Assembly: GCF_028583425.1 (NCBI RefSeq)
Contig: NC_072791.1
Span: 11,489,868-11,553,867, forward strand
Direction of reading: 5' to 3'
DNA from: Eublepharis macularius
Lineage: Eukaryota > Chordata > Lepidosauria > Squamata > Eublepharidae
DNA: 64,000 nucleotides
Positions within the stretch are counted from its first letter, which is position 1; each line of letters begins with the position of its first letter. Shown one piece after another: positions 29,887 to 43,200 of the stretch. Position numbers and translations under genes: made by a program. The notes below the pieces were generated by a model that was not told the DNA's origin, searched no databases, and saw only the letters and a program-made list of their open reading frames with translations.

Positions 29887-31231
29887 TCTGCATTCGGTAT
29901 CAAGTACATAAGTGCAAATATTCAGAGTCCATAATTAAGTCCTACAGAGAACATCATACAAATTTGTGATACATGAAACAAGCCGGAAGTCTTCAGTTCC
30001 CGTACATGTAAATCAGCCTGTTGATCCCTTGACAATCAAAAAAGAAAAAAAAAAGCACTGGGTGGGTTGGTTTGATGTTTTTCTTTCTTTTTTTGAGAGA
30101 GAGAGACAGAGAATTATACAAAATGGATTATACCATATAAGTACCGATTGCTCTTTTGTTTTTATTACTTGTGCTGGAAAAAAGAAAACACACGTAAAGA
30201 CATCAGTCTACGATTCTAGGATAGTTAGTAAAGAGGACCCCAACCACCAAACCCAGTGGACAAAGAAGCAAACGGCATCAGTGCACTAAACAGAGGAAAG
30301 CCCCTAGCCACACATAACATTAAAAGTTATTGAAGCAAAGCCAATAGAAGAAATTGTCGTCATCGTAGTAGTAGTAATAGTAGTAGAAGCACTAGAAAAT
30401 AAAAAGGAGAAAGTTTAATAATTTTTTTTTTTAGGCTCTCACCATCATGCACTTGAGAAGCAACACAAGAACCACACCTAGGATACTTTTTCTCTTTACT
30501 ATACTTTAGTGCTTGACACACGTGATTGCAGATAAGTCTAGAGAGTACAGAAACAGAAGAAGAAGAAAACAGACGGCTGCTTCACTGTTTCACATCTCCC
30601 GAGATCTTGGTGTTTTGCGAGAGGGAGGAGAAAGAGATCGTGGGTGAAGACAGATCTACATTATTAAAGAAGGGTGAACTTTCTGGAAGCACCCTCACTA
30701 TGTTCAGTCCAAATGTACTTTTCTTTCGGGGGGGGGGGAACCAACCCAAGAGTTGTGCAAGTTTGAAGCAGAAGCTGGCTGTGTGCACAGTACTGATTGG
30801 CCAGTATATCATTGTGGCACTAAGAAACCTTTTCCTACCCCCATCCCCAGGGCAATTTTGTACTTAATATAATAAGGTGAAAAATGACCAGAGAAATGCA
30901 TGAATGTTCACACAGCCGTTTTATTTTATTTTTTCTGAAGCACTGCTGAAGGGCACCTGATAAGGTGGGCCAGTAGATGGATCACAGGCATGTACACCAG
31001 ACATTTCGGCTCTGAAGCCGGAAGGAAGCCAGGCTCTCTGTCCCTGCACCCCACAGCTGAAAGACATGCTACAAACTCTCCTCTTATGCAAAATCTGTCT
31101 TCACCCAGAGAGAGCAAGAGTGAGAAAGAAACAATAAATTATGCAGTAAAAAGTAAGAACAGAGCTGTTTTCATCCCAGACTCCCTCATCATTCACTCCT
31201 GCAAGGTGATGAATCCTCGCTGCTGCCACCT
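29881..31231 (-). other. RTN1: RTN1 3' untranslated region (inferred)
   Basis: This stretch after the RTN1 stop is nearly free of recognisable repeats, unlike its surroundings, as expected for a conserved 3' UTR. Minus-strand AATAAA signals lie at 30921-30926 and 29881-29886, which would give UTRs of about 0.3 and 1.35 kb. A run of minus-strand tac and act triplets (30361-30400) and a T-run at 30421-30433 lie inside it. Confidence 0.6.
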
Positions 31232-31274
31232 CTACTCAGCCTTCCTCTTCGCACCTGGGATTTTTGCTTGGATC
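31232..31274 (-). CDS. RTN1: RTN1 terminal coding exon
   Basis: It starts after a ctgtag acceptor. One base completes Lys, followed by [13 protein letters not shown] and a TAG stop at 31232-31234. The reticulon family ends at this same point. Confidence 0.97.
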
Positions 31275-34200
31275 CTACAGGTGAAAAATAGAATGTCAAA
31301 AAAGGAAGAAAAATAGGTTGAACAGAGATTCTCTCAAGCTGTTCCACAGCATTGATTCATTTTCCTCCCTAGGAGGTGACCTTTTTCATACCACTTCTTT
31401 CCTTCAAGAAAATGGAGAGCTGAGCTTTGCCCGCCATGTGAGAAGCAGCCCAGCTCGGCTCGTTTTGCAACCGGAAAAGCTTCCCTCGAACAGGCTATCC
31501 CTACCCTAAGAGGCAAGGAAGGCCGAGAAGAGGCTTGAAGCATTAGGCGTAGTTTGCACAGCACACCATGAAGAAACTCTGCAAAGCATCTAACTCTCCC
31601 GTCCGTCTGAAGGAACAAACGGATGTGAGGAAGATCTCAGATCTCTGTTCATCTATAAAAGGTATATTACCTCCCCCCGCCACACATACAACAGTTTCAC
31701 TGAAGGGTTTGGATTCATTTAGCAACACTGTGCAGGAACTGAATAGTTAACCCCTCGCTTGTCTCTCCATACGGCCCTGATCCAGACTGAGGCAGTATGT
31801 GCTAGCAGTCAGGGGTGGCAACAGGGTTTCTGATGCCTGAGGCTGCCCCTACGTGCGCACACAGAGAATTTCAGAGCCCCAGATTGCATGATGATGTCAC
31901 TGCGTGTGACATCATCACGCAGCAAGTGGCGGGTGGCTGGGATGGCGCGCGGAGGCTGCCCGCGCCCCCAGTTAGGTGCAGCAGGTGGCTGAGGAGGTGC
32001 ATGTGTGTCATCCCAGCCCTCCCGCTCCATTGTTCCGAACGCCGCCCTGGACACCTGGGCCCGCGGCTGCTGTACCCAGCCGGGAGCGTGTGTTGGCGGC
32101 AGCAGCGGCAGTGGCGGTGGCACAGGGTGGGAGGGCTGGCAGGCTGCAGCAGCTGCGGGCCAGGCGCAGCAGGCTGCCGAGGTGGCATGCGAGTGGCTTC
32201 CCATGCCTCCCGCTCAGCTGCCAGCGCTGCCACCACCAGCTCCGCGGCACGCACCCCCGCCCCTGGCGCCCCCTCCAGCACCCCTTTCGGTGCCTCAGCG
32301 CTCGAGGCAGGGGCTGGACCTGCCTCAATGGGCGCACTGGCCCTGCTAGCAGTTTACCTTTTAACAGCAGAGATCCATGATCTTTTGGTCATGTTGATTT
32401 TGTTCTCAAATGTTATGTTAGGTGATAAAAAGCCCTGCCTGTTTAGAAACCCTGTGGCTCCTTCAACAAGCTGCCCTGACACGCAGAGAAGGTTGATGAG
32501 GTTTGTCTCCGTGGATCACCCGTAGCTTTTCTGTGCCCTCCCAGGAAGAGTGCACCTCAGTGTGTCAGACTCACAGGACTAGCTCCTTGCCAGAGGTTTC
32601 CAGCATGGCAGGAAGCGCTGCAGAAGGGGGCAAGAGGCATAGCCTAGGCCAGTTGCCTTCTGGATCCTTGCCACCACCAGCAGGGTCCACATTCAGCCTC
32701 CACATTCAGACCTCCACAGGGATGAGGTGGGGGGAAAGAATCGTTACATTAAGGGCACATCAGTTTAGGAGCAAAACCAGAAGTGATGTCACCATGATTC
32801 TCCAGGATCGTCCCCCCCTGTAAACTCTGTAGTGATGTCACTTCCGGTTTTGCACTGTAAGTGACCCCTCCCCCCCATTTTTTCCTCCACTGCTCCACCA
32901 TGCAGTAGTATGGACTGAAGGTGGAGGGAAGAGGTCTTCTGCTACAGTGGGAGATTTGGTAAGCCTAGGTAGGGGCCATATTGCAGGCCCTACTGGACAC
33001 ATTTGCCCTCTTTAATGGGTAGCTCTCAGAATTACCTGTCCCCCTCCAGGAAAGCTTTGTCTTAGACTTACTTTGCCACAACAGTATTCATGTGGGTCCT
33101 CACAAGTCCCAAATATTGATCAATCTGTGCCTGGAAAAATGAAAAAAATAAATTAGAGGAAAGAAATCAAAATGGTAAAAGAGTTCACAGAGGCAATTCA
33201 CAGAACTGATAAAGTTTTGGCAGAGGTACTCATTATGTGACTTGCAGAGAGCCACATTTGCAATCACCATCAACCAAGGAGCTACATTTACTACCAACCT
33301 TGGCATGAGGCCTGCAGCTACCAACCTTGGCATGAGGCCTGCAGCTTACCCATGAAATAGCCAGCAGCTATTTCAAGGTGGGACCAACCACAAGCGCCCC
33401 CCGCTCCCCCAGGCAGGGGCCCTGACTGCTTTCCTGAAACATGAGGCAGAAGCCACACTGAGGAACAGTGCTCAGAAGAACCACAGGAGAAATATCAAAT
33501 AGCCACATGTGGCTCCCAAGCCACTGAGTGTGTATTACCGCCTTAAACAAATTAAGATTGCTCTACCTTTTAAGGAAATATTGTCCAGTTGCTTGAAGAC
33601 TTAAACTGACCAAGATAACTTGCTAGAGCTGATTTACAGCTGCCACTATCATGGCATATAGAATTATGCAGCCTTTTCATTGTGCAACTTAAATAAAATC
33701 CCATAGTGGTTTTGTGGTTGGGTTGCAAATCAGTACCCTGCTGGTTCGAATCCCAGTACTAGCATGAGCTCTGCAGGCAACCTAGGGTAAGCCACTCCTC
33801 TCAGCCTGAGCTCCCCAGTTGTATTGTGGGGATAATAATAACGCTGACTTTGTTCACCATTCTGAGTGGGGCGCTAATCTGTCTAGAAAAGTGATATATA
33901 AGCACAATGTTGTTGTTATTACAACTATTAATACTAATACTAATAATTGTCCCTGCTGATTTAGTACTAGTTAATTTCCATTTTTAATTGTATTACTGTT
34001 TTATGCTGTGTTGTTTTAATTTTTTATTTATTTTATTGCTCCTATTGGCCTGAGCGAGAGGGAAGGCAGCATGCTATAGCCCAATCTCTTGTGTTCTCCT
34101 GTGTAGTATTTCATTTGTCCCTTCTGCATGTGCTGCCACTGACACGTATTGGTTGTCTACTTCTATATACGACTGGCACGGTGGCATCCTTAGCATGCTG

Positions 34201-37200
34201 CAAACAAAAGGAAAATGGTTTTAAAACTCAGCCTAAAAAGGAGAATGAACTAAGAGGGTCAAGCTAACCTATAAAAGTATAAAAATTTAATATTTATTGC
34301 CAATTGTGTACACAAACACCATAAAATAAAAATATAAAAGTTTAAATATCAGAACTTCTATAAAATACACACAAAGTTAAAAACTGATTAAAAACCAGGT
34401 GTTGATATTAAAATAGCAATAGCAAAATTAAAATAAAATATGTATAATAATTCTTGTTTCATTTTTCTTTTTTAGCTATTTTAATACCAACACCTGGTTT
34501 TTAATCCATTTTTAATTCAACTTTAATTATTATTGGAATAATTAATTCCTGGATGTGTGTGGTTATAGTTAGGATTTTAATGACCACCAAGGAAGGCCGA
34601 TATGGGCCGAAACGTGTCTGGTCAATTTATTTTTAGATACTGTATTATTCATGATAAAGTATTTGTTTGATACGTATATATACGGTCGTTGGATTCTCCA
34701 TCAATTTTTCTGGAATTTTTAACTTTGTGTGTATTTTATAGGAGTTCTGATATTTAAACGTTTATACTTTTATTTTATAGTGTTTGTGTACACAATTTGT
34801 AATAAATATTAAATTTTTATACTTTTATAGGTTAGCTGGATCCTTAGCATGCGGCTCCATGATTGGTGAGTTGTGGTGGGGTTGCTATGGACTCTGGTGC
34901 AACTGTTCTGCTCTCAGCTCCATGGAGTTGGGTCTTTGTTGTCAATGTTTCTGAAGGGAAGGCACTGGATATTGATTAGTTGTGCTGCCATCGTGCCAGT
35001 ATTGGTATTCCACCAGCACACAGAGCTTAGGTTTTGACTGCAATGTAACTGAATGTCACATTGTGGATGTTAATGACTGAAGATGCTATTAAGTGCTTAA
35101 AAGACTTGTCACTAATGGAAATTTTGTCTGTGTACTCTTTGGGAAAGATGAAATTTGAAACGGGATTAACCAGGATCTAGGCAACCCATCAGAGGAATAT
35201 TATTCATCATTTTGGAATTATTCACAGCCATCTGGGGTTGTCTTCACTGTATGAATTTATAATAGTTGGATTCTCCCTCACTACTTGGATACCTGGTGCT
35301 CAGGACCTAATACATCACACTTAAAAGAATTGTGGTTATATGGTGCTATTTATATATTTGCACTTTAGGATATATATGCAATGAGAGACATATATATATA
35401 ACAGCACTTTTTGCACCAGCACTTTATTGTTATTATTGATTAAATGTTGTGAGGTCCCTTGTATTGTAGACTCATATGGATTGTTGTTCCAGCTGTGAGT
35501 AAGAGTACTTGAGGAAATTCCTATTGTATAATTGTGATCTTACTGTGGGTTTAATGCATTTATGAATTGTTAATAAACAGAGTTGCATTATATTGGATAT
35601 ACTAAGCTCATTAGTAAATTTACGCAGGATTTTTTTGTTTTTTAAGGTTATTGACTGCATTACTCTCTTTGATTGGATATCGTGCCAATGTTGGTATTCC
35701 ACCAGCACACAGAGCTTAGATTTTGACTGTCAATGTAACTGAATGCCTATCTGTTTTAATATTGGATTATTTTATGCTGCTGTTTTAAAAATTGTTTCTA
35801 TTGCTATCTTTAACATATCTGTTTTAATATTGGATTATTTTATGCTGCTGTTTTAAAAATTGTTTCTATTGCTATCTTTAACATCTGCTCTTTAAACTGT
35901 ACAGTCCTGTATAAAAATGTAATATGATATGAGCTGTTTGCAAAGAGTCAAAGCAGGCTCAAACTGAGCATAAGTAGAGGGGGCAAACTAACAATGTTTA
36001 CTCAATAGTGAGTCCGTTTTAATTTCTAATTAAAAATCAGCACAACGTTGGCACAGGATTTGCAAGGGTGTGTGTGTGTGTTTTTGTGTGTGTAAGAGCA
36101 GTATGCTATCTGCCCTGACAATCATAAATTGCAGCAAACAAATGTGTAGGTGTGCCCAAGGGGACATATGCTCATTTCTTTTCATCTGAGTGCCATCTCT
36201 TATCCAAGTTCACTGGAGAGGCGGCACAGACATTTTCCAAATAAAACAGTAAATAAATAAATATCAAACAGGCTTTGCAGGTATGTATAAAAGCACCAAA
36301 AACATGAACAGCAACAAGCAAATGTCTGTTTCTATCCATAGCTATTTCCATGGTGGCTAAAAGGATTCTCACTTGGTAATATAGACCCCCAATGGCTCTT
36401 ATGTCCCAAAGCCTTTATTAGAGAAATACTGCCCAATAAACGTAGCTGTTAACATTTCCTTGGCAACTGCCCATGTCTCTTGAGGAGCTCTACTTGATGA
36501 TTTGAGAATCGTTGTTCAAATCAACAGCTGTACATCAGGCTTTTTGACATACCTGGTACTTGTCATATACGACAGGTAGAGTAAACATTGAGACCACAGC
36601 TAGACAGGGAATAAGAGAAAGAATGTTAACCAAACATCTCCAAGCTTCATAAATACGTGCGTCACACACACTGCAAATTGTGTGCCCTGCCCAAGGAAGG
36701 TGTAAAAGCAAGGATAACTTGAGGCTGATTAAAATTTCTGGCAATACAGGGAGCTATGATGTGCTTTCCTTGACCTGGATGGCCCAGGCTAGCCCGATCT
36801 TGCCCGATCTCAGAAGCTAAGCAAGGTTACTCTGATTAGTACTTGATGGGAGATCACCAAGGAAATCCAGGGTTGTTATGCAGAGGCAGGCAATGGCAAA
36901 CCACCCCTGATGTGTCTTGCCTTGAAATCCCTACAGGGTTGCCATAAGTCAGTTGTGACTTGACAGCACTCTACACACACACTATGGTGTTTGTTCACAC
37001 GCTGGCTGATTCCGCACACGTTGGATAATGCACTTTCAATGTACTTTATCAATCGTTTGAGGTGGATTTTTTGTTCCGCACACGAAAAAATCAATTCCAA
37101 ATGATCTATAAAGAGGATTGGAAGTGCATTATCCAACATGTGCGGAATCAGCCATCCTGAGAACAGAAATTTCCTCCCTCTTTCCCTCCCACTGCAGCTC

Positions 37201-40200
37201 CCCGATCTCCCCGTCATACTGCTCTTGGGACACAGGGGACCCCAAGGAACTGCAAGAAGGGCAAACCAGAGGTCTGCAGCAGGAAGGGGGAAATGGTGAA
37301 AATTACCCGTCCCTTTTCATTCGTGGAAAATTTAGTCTGGTTGTTACATAAACAATTTGTGGTAGCTTGCTAGGAAAGGCAGAGGGAAACAATTCTGGTG
37401 GAGCTGATGGTACTGTTTTGTCTAAAGATGTCGCTCCTTAAATTGAAACAGGAGATCTTAAAACAAATGATGCACTTTACCCATTATCAGAAGAGTCAGG
37501 CCATTGAAGAGTGCTCCAACATAAGTCAACAGCCACATTAGTACTGCAAACTAAATTAAAATAAAATAATTAACAACTCCTACAAGCACATTCGACTGCA
37601 GAACAGCAAATTACTCTGGAAAACTTAGCTTTTTCACATCCGCATACTGTTTATCATCCCATCAATTTAGCTAAGCCTGTACATCAACATATTATAATCA
37701 TTGTTGGCTCTTTCAAACCAATTTGTTTATGTTCTTTGTGTCCTCTCTGAGTTCTTGGCCACAGCTGTGGAACCTCAGAATTTGGGAGTCAACATCAAAT
37801 TCAGCAACCTGAGAGTCCCAGCTTTTTTTAAAACCAAGTTTCTAGTCCTTACGGTTTGCATATATAAGGGAAATGGGAGTTAACAAGGATTTACTGATCT
37901 TTAATAACAGAACTTCAGAGCCCAGCATACTTCTTGTGCCTAGCAGAACAAATTATGCAAAGTAAGCAAATATATACTAATTTGTATAATTTATACATGC
38001 AGTAGAAATGAGCTTCTCTTGGTATAGGACATAATTTATTTCAACGCAGAACTGTCATTGATTTTAAGAGTAGAGTAAAAACAAACCAGTCTATAATATC
38101 TTAACAAACCAATTTACTGGCACATCTTGATGACCTTTCCTGTGGGTAACTTTTAATTCTACACTGCCTTAAAAATCAATAAATAATTAGTTTCCATTGA
38201 CAAACCCCCAAAATATATGTGATGCATTGGCATTTCTGCCATCTCTGATACAAGGATAATAGGATGTTTGGGGGGCAGCATTCGTGGTCATAGGAGGATA
38301 GGGACGAGGATAAAATGCCCCCCTCTCTTTAAATTACAGGTGGCATTTATCCTAGACCCCCAAATCTAGTTTAGGTGTTTGAGGGATCCCCTTTCTTGCA
38401 ATATTCCAAGAAGCGGCCTGAATCAGGTGAAGGCAAAAAGCACCCCATTGGTCCAAGGACAAGCTTTGTAGGCACAGATGCCTCTGGGAAATTTACAGTC
38501 AGGCATGATGTAAACAGCCTTCTCCTCTGGTGCGTCCCCAATACCATGGCTTGGCTCCTATGATCGCTTTCCATACTCCTCCACCTGAAGCCAGCTGGGT
38601 GACCTTGGGACAGTCACAGCTCTTCCAGAGCTCTCTCAGCCTCACCCACCTCAGAGGGTGATTGTTGTGGGGATAATAATGACATACTTTGTAAATCGCT
38701 CTGAGTGGGCGTTAAGTTGTCCTGAAGGATGGTATATAAATCGATTGTTGTTGATTATTGATTATTGTTATCATCATCATCATCATCATTATTATTATAT
38801 GTGCTTAGCTGTGTCTGCCGCTCAGGTTATGTCTTCTGTTTGCGCAATTGACAACCATTGCTCTGGCACACACAAATGTTCTAGTGGCAAAAGAGCTGGG
38901 CTGGGCTGCAGCTGGAACAAAGTGAGTGTGGAACATGGTCATAGGATCCAAGCGCTGGCATCTTCAGCAGCATACCACATCTGAACAAAGAGGCTTCATT
39001 TAGCCCTCGTGGCTAATAGCCATCGACGGATCTATCCTCTATGAATATGTCCGAGCTATTCCTGGCCATTAGTTTATCTTATGGAAGTGAATTCTACAGA
39101 CGTTGCCTGACAAAGTAATTTCTTTCATCTGTCCTGAATTTACTGCTCAATAGTTTCATTGCCTTGGCTTGAAAGTTAACCCAAGTGCAGAAATCAGAAA
39201 GAGGAATTCAATTTTCCAGCCTGCTCTCTCTCCCCCACCCCCCTGCAGTCTACTAAGGGCCAAGCTACAAGTGACGCCTGACACAGGTTGGACACTTGTC
39301 AGCTTCCCTCAAGTTTTGATGGGAAATGTAGGCATCCTGGTCTTGCAGCTTGGCTCTCCAGCTGCTGTCCAATGGACTTTTCAACTGTCGCTTGTCCAAC
39401 ATTCCGCCAGGCTGCCTACATTTCCCGCCAAAACTTGAGGGAAGCTGTCCAACCTATGTCATTCGTCACTTGTAGTTTGGCCCCAAGAAACAACTCCCAC
39501 TGAGAGCCAAGCTACAAGTGACGCCTTACCCAGGTTGGACACTTGTCAGCTTCCCTCAAGTTTTGATGGGAAATGTAGGCATCCTGGTCTTGCAGCTTGG
39601 CTCTCCAGCTGCTGTCCAATGGACTTTTCAACTGTCGCTTGTCCAACATTCCGCCAGGCTGCCTACATTTCCCGCCAAAACTTGAGGGAAGCTGTCCAAC
39701 CTATGTCATTCGTCACTTGTAGTTTGGCCCCAAGAAACAACTCCCACTGAGAGCCAAGCTACAAGTGACGCCTTACCCAGGTTGGACACTTGTCAGCTTC
39801 CCTCAAGTTTTGATGGGAAATGTAGGCGTCCTCGTCTTGCAGCTTGGCTCTCCAGCTGCTGTCCAATGGACTTTTCAACTGTCGCTTGTCCAACATTCCG
39901 CCAGGCTGCCTACATTTCCCGCCAAAACTTGAGGGAAGCTGGCAAGCGTCCAACCTGTGTCATTCGCCACTTGTAGTTTGGCCCTGAGTCCCTTGAAATG
40001 CTGCTTCCCCAAGGGTGCAGGGACCTCAAGGAAGAGCTGCAGGGTCTGACGGTTGACGGTGGGAGGAGAAATGCCTTTGCACGAGCAGAAAAGAAGGTTT
40101 AGATCCAAGCTATTGGCAGAACCTGGAATAGGAAGACAGAAAGAAATTTCTCTCAATCTGCTACACCGTAATGTTTTAAACCTTCTCTCGGAAGATGTTT

Positions 40201-43200
40201 TCAAAACCTTGAAAGGGCTACTGGCACAGCAGCCAAAGGACTGTAGGACTTCCTTCTGAAGTTCATCCAAGTTTCATTCCTTCAGCCTCTCTCCGCTCTT
40301 TTCTGATCACTTACTTTTAAGGAATCCACCAGATCCTGGACGAGGAAAAGCCTCCGGAGCTCTTTGACTGTGTTGTTGACGTACAATTGGAGGCAATCTG
40401 TGTATTTCTGAATCTGTTCCTGGGAAAGAGACATTTCCATCTCCAAGTAGTTTCTGTTGAAACACACACACACACAGGCAAGTTAGCTTATAAAGATGCA
40501 GTCATGTTTCTAAGGACTCTGTTCTCTGGTCTGTCTTCTTTTCCCTTCGTTGCATCCACCTGATCCTCCAGGGCAGAGATTGTCAGGCTATAGAGCATAC
40601 ACAGACTGTCAAAACAGTTCCTCCTGCTTACAGCTGTTGGGCAGCATCCTTGCAAAATGGGCCAACACACTGTAGCCTGCTGCTGTGCTGACAGCTTGCA
40701 ACAACCTCAGAAATCAGAGCTCTCTGTTTGCTCTGGCATCACATCTATTACACCAGCATTCCCGCCCCCCACACACACATTCCCTTTTGAGGCCTGTCCT
40801 CTGAGAGCTAAACTCTATGTTACAAGGGACGTGAATTGGGACACAAGTGCCTGACCCGATTCACCATCACCTGTAAGAACTGGATACCGTGCCTTGAAAG
40901 TGTTTGGTTGCTCCACTCAGCAATGCTGGTGAAAATGGTATGAGAGAGAAACTGGAAGTCCCTCCTTTCTTGCAGTACTCTGGAGGTGAATGGATTGCTT
41001 TCCAGGTAACTTACTCAGTTCTTACCAATTCTCTTTACACTAGACTTCTTACATGAGAATGCTCAAGTTTAGGGAGACGCAATGTTAGCCGGGAAGCGTA
41101 GTTTCACCTTCCTACACTAGGGCCCTTTTCACACTGCTTATGGGGACTCGCAACGATGCAGAACATGGCGCTACAAACACGGAAAATTGCGTTTTTTCAC
41201 ACGAGATTTGTGCGACATCATGTGAGATTTGCGCGACATGGTGTGAGATTTGCGCAATGTCATGCAAATCTTGCGCGAGAAAACGCGATTTCCCACGTTT
41301 GTAGCGCCATGTTCTGCGTTCTTGCAAGTCCCCGTAAACAGTGTGAAAAGGGCCTAAGGTAGTTTTAAAAGACAGAGCCAGCAAAGATCGCTCCTTGGAG
41401 GCAAAGATTAAATTAAACCCTCTTTCTTTCTCCCCCCCTTTTCTCTCCCCCACCTTTCCCTTCTTCCCTTCCTCCGCGAACACCTGCCAAAGGTGAGCTT
41501 CACTGTGGTGCATTGCAGGGCATCAGAAACCTCATTTTGCAACTTTGCCTTTTGGCCAGACTTTGGAGCAGCTTAAAAGAAATTTGTTTGTTTGTTTGTT
41601 TATGTCATTTATAGTCCACCTTTCTCACTGAGACTCAAGGCAGATTACATAGAGTGAGATTAGTACAATCAGTATCAAGGGCATTTCCGTACAGTGCCAA
41701 GGACATTTCCATAGACAATGCCATAGGATATATAAAATAGAAGTTTACAAAGATACAGCATTAGCAAGGATCCAATACAGAGTTGAAGAATTGCTGAAAC
41801 AGAACATAATCAATTCTAGGACTAACATTAGACAACATGAAGCACAAGTAGTATATAGGAGTACAAATTTAAAGCAACAGATAATATGTAAGGCAACATA
41901 GTGGTGAAATCTATGGTCCCTAGCGAGAGAGAAAGAGAGACAGCCTTTCTGAGAGCCAAGCTACAAGTGACGAATTACACTTGCCTGGCAAGTGAACAGA
42001 CTCATGTGTATTCCTCCCTGTTCACTTGCCCTCCACTTGCCCTCCACTAGATCACTACATCACTTGTAGCTTGGCTCTCAGTGCAAAAGAGAGAGAGAGG
42101 GGAGAGGAGGGGGAGAAGGAGGAGGAGGAGGAGGAGGAGGAGGAGGAGAAAAGTGCCGCTTGCCATGGCTCCAGCCTAGATCTGCTGTGCTGGAGAGGCA
42201 GAGAAGAGGGGCATGTGTCCAGACAAGGGCTTGCCACAGCCTCGCAGCCATCAAAGCACTCTCTCTCGCTCTCTCGCTCTCTGTGTATCTTTTGGACAGA
42301 TCCAGCAAAAATCGCTCCTCAGAGGGTTTGTTAATTTCATCTTCGTCTCCAAGGAGCGATCTTTTAAAACTACGCTTCCCAGCTAATATTGCATCTCCCT
42401 ACACTTGAGCATCTTCATATAAGAAGTCTCTCGTTGAGAAACTCATCGGCACCAGCAAGTTTGGTTGGGCACCCGTGCCCCGACTCATGTCACACGTTGC
42501 ATCTAATTTTGGCTCGAAAATGTCTGGATGTTGCTTCCGTTCCAGAACAGAAGCCGGCACAGTGTAGTGTGTGGTTGGACTAGGATACGGATTAGATTCT
42601 CTGCCATGAACGTGCCGTGGGTGACCTTGGGCCAGTCACACTCTCTCAACCTAACCTTACCTCACAGGGTTATTGCAAGGATAAAATGGCGGAACCATAT
42701 AAGCTACTTGGGGTCCCCGTTGTGGAGAAAGGTGAAGTATTAAATGAAGCAAATAAATATAAACAACATCGGACAGAGGTGGCTGGGAAGGCTGGATCCC
42801 TGACCAGCCACAAGGGATCCAGAGCCTCCTGCGGAGGGAACAACAAACTGACCACACTGTGTGGGATAAATTCAAGATGAAGAGCCCAAAGAAGGGACAG
42901 CAGGATGGGTTGGGGCGGCTGGAAGAATTCTCTACCCACAGCTGGACAGTGGACAGAGCTGGCAGTACGGGGAATTGTGTTTCTACTTAAATTACAGCAA
43001 TTAAGAGTAAATTAGCATAATGAATGTAAATTGGCACATACAAATTTTGCCCATTTGTCCCCCTCCCCTCCTTTTTTTTTGTCATCCATAGATGGCCACC
43101 CTGATCAGGGCACGGCAGCGCCTACAGCACTTGCCTTGTCAGTTTTTGTCCACATCCTGGGAGACCTTTTTCTTCTGCTCGGCCCTCAGACTTCCAAGCC

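Larger units (their letters stand above)
41044..42430. mobile_element. Large foldback element carrying three later insertions
   Basis: The left end agacttcttacatgagaatg then gggaagcgtagttt, and the right end aactacgcttcccagctaat then catataagaagtct, are inverted copies. The pairing resumes with gatcgctccttggagg and ctccaaggagcgatc. Inside lie a GGCCC foldback (41119-41355), a LINE tail (41585-41905) and a gagccaagctacaag foldback (41951-42081). A (gga)n stretch is at 42116-42147. Confidence 0.7.

Noticed and set aside
31815-32525. Open frame of 236 codons, with several others on both strands
   Set aside because: It lies almost wholly in a GC-rich hAT element with 8 base target duplication, has low-complexity composition and has no splice or domain support.
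39288-39976. The same 64-71 codon ORF three times
   Set aside because: These are frames of a tandemly repeated foldback element, not a gene family.
42026-42334. Glu-rich ORF of 102 codons
   Set aside because: It is produced by GA and GGA simple repeats next to a foldback element.
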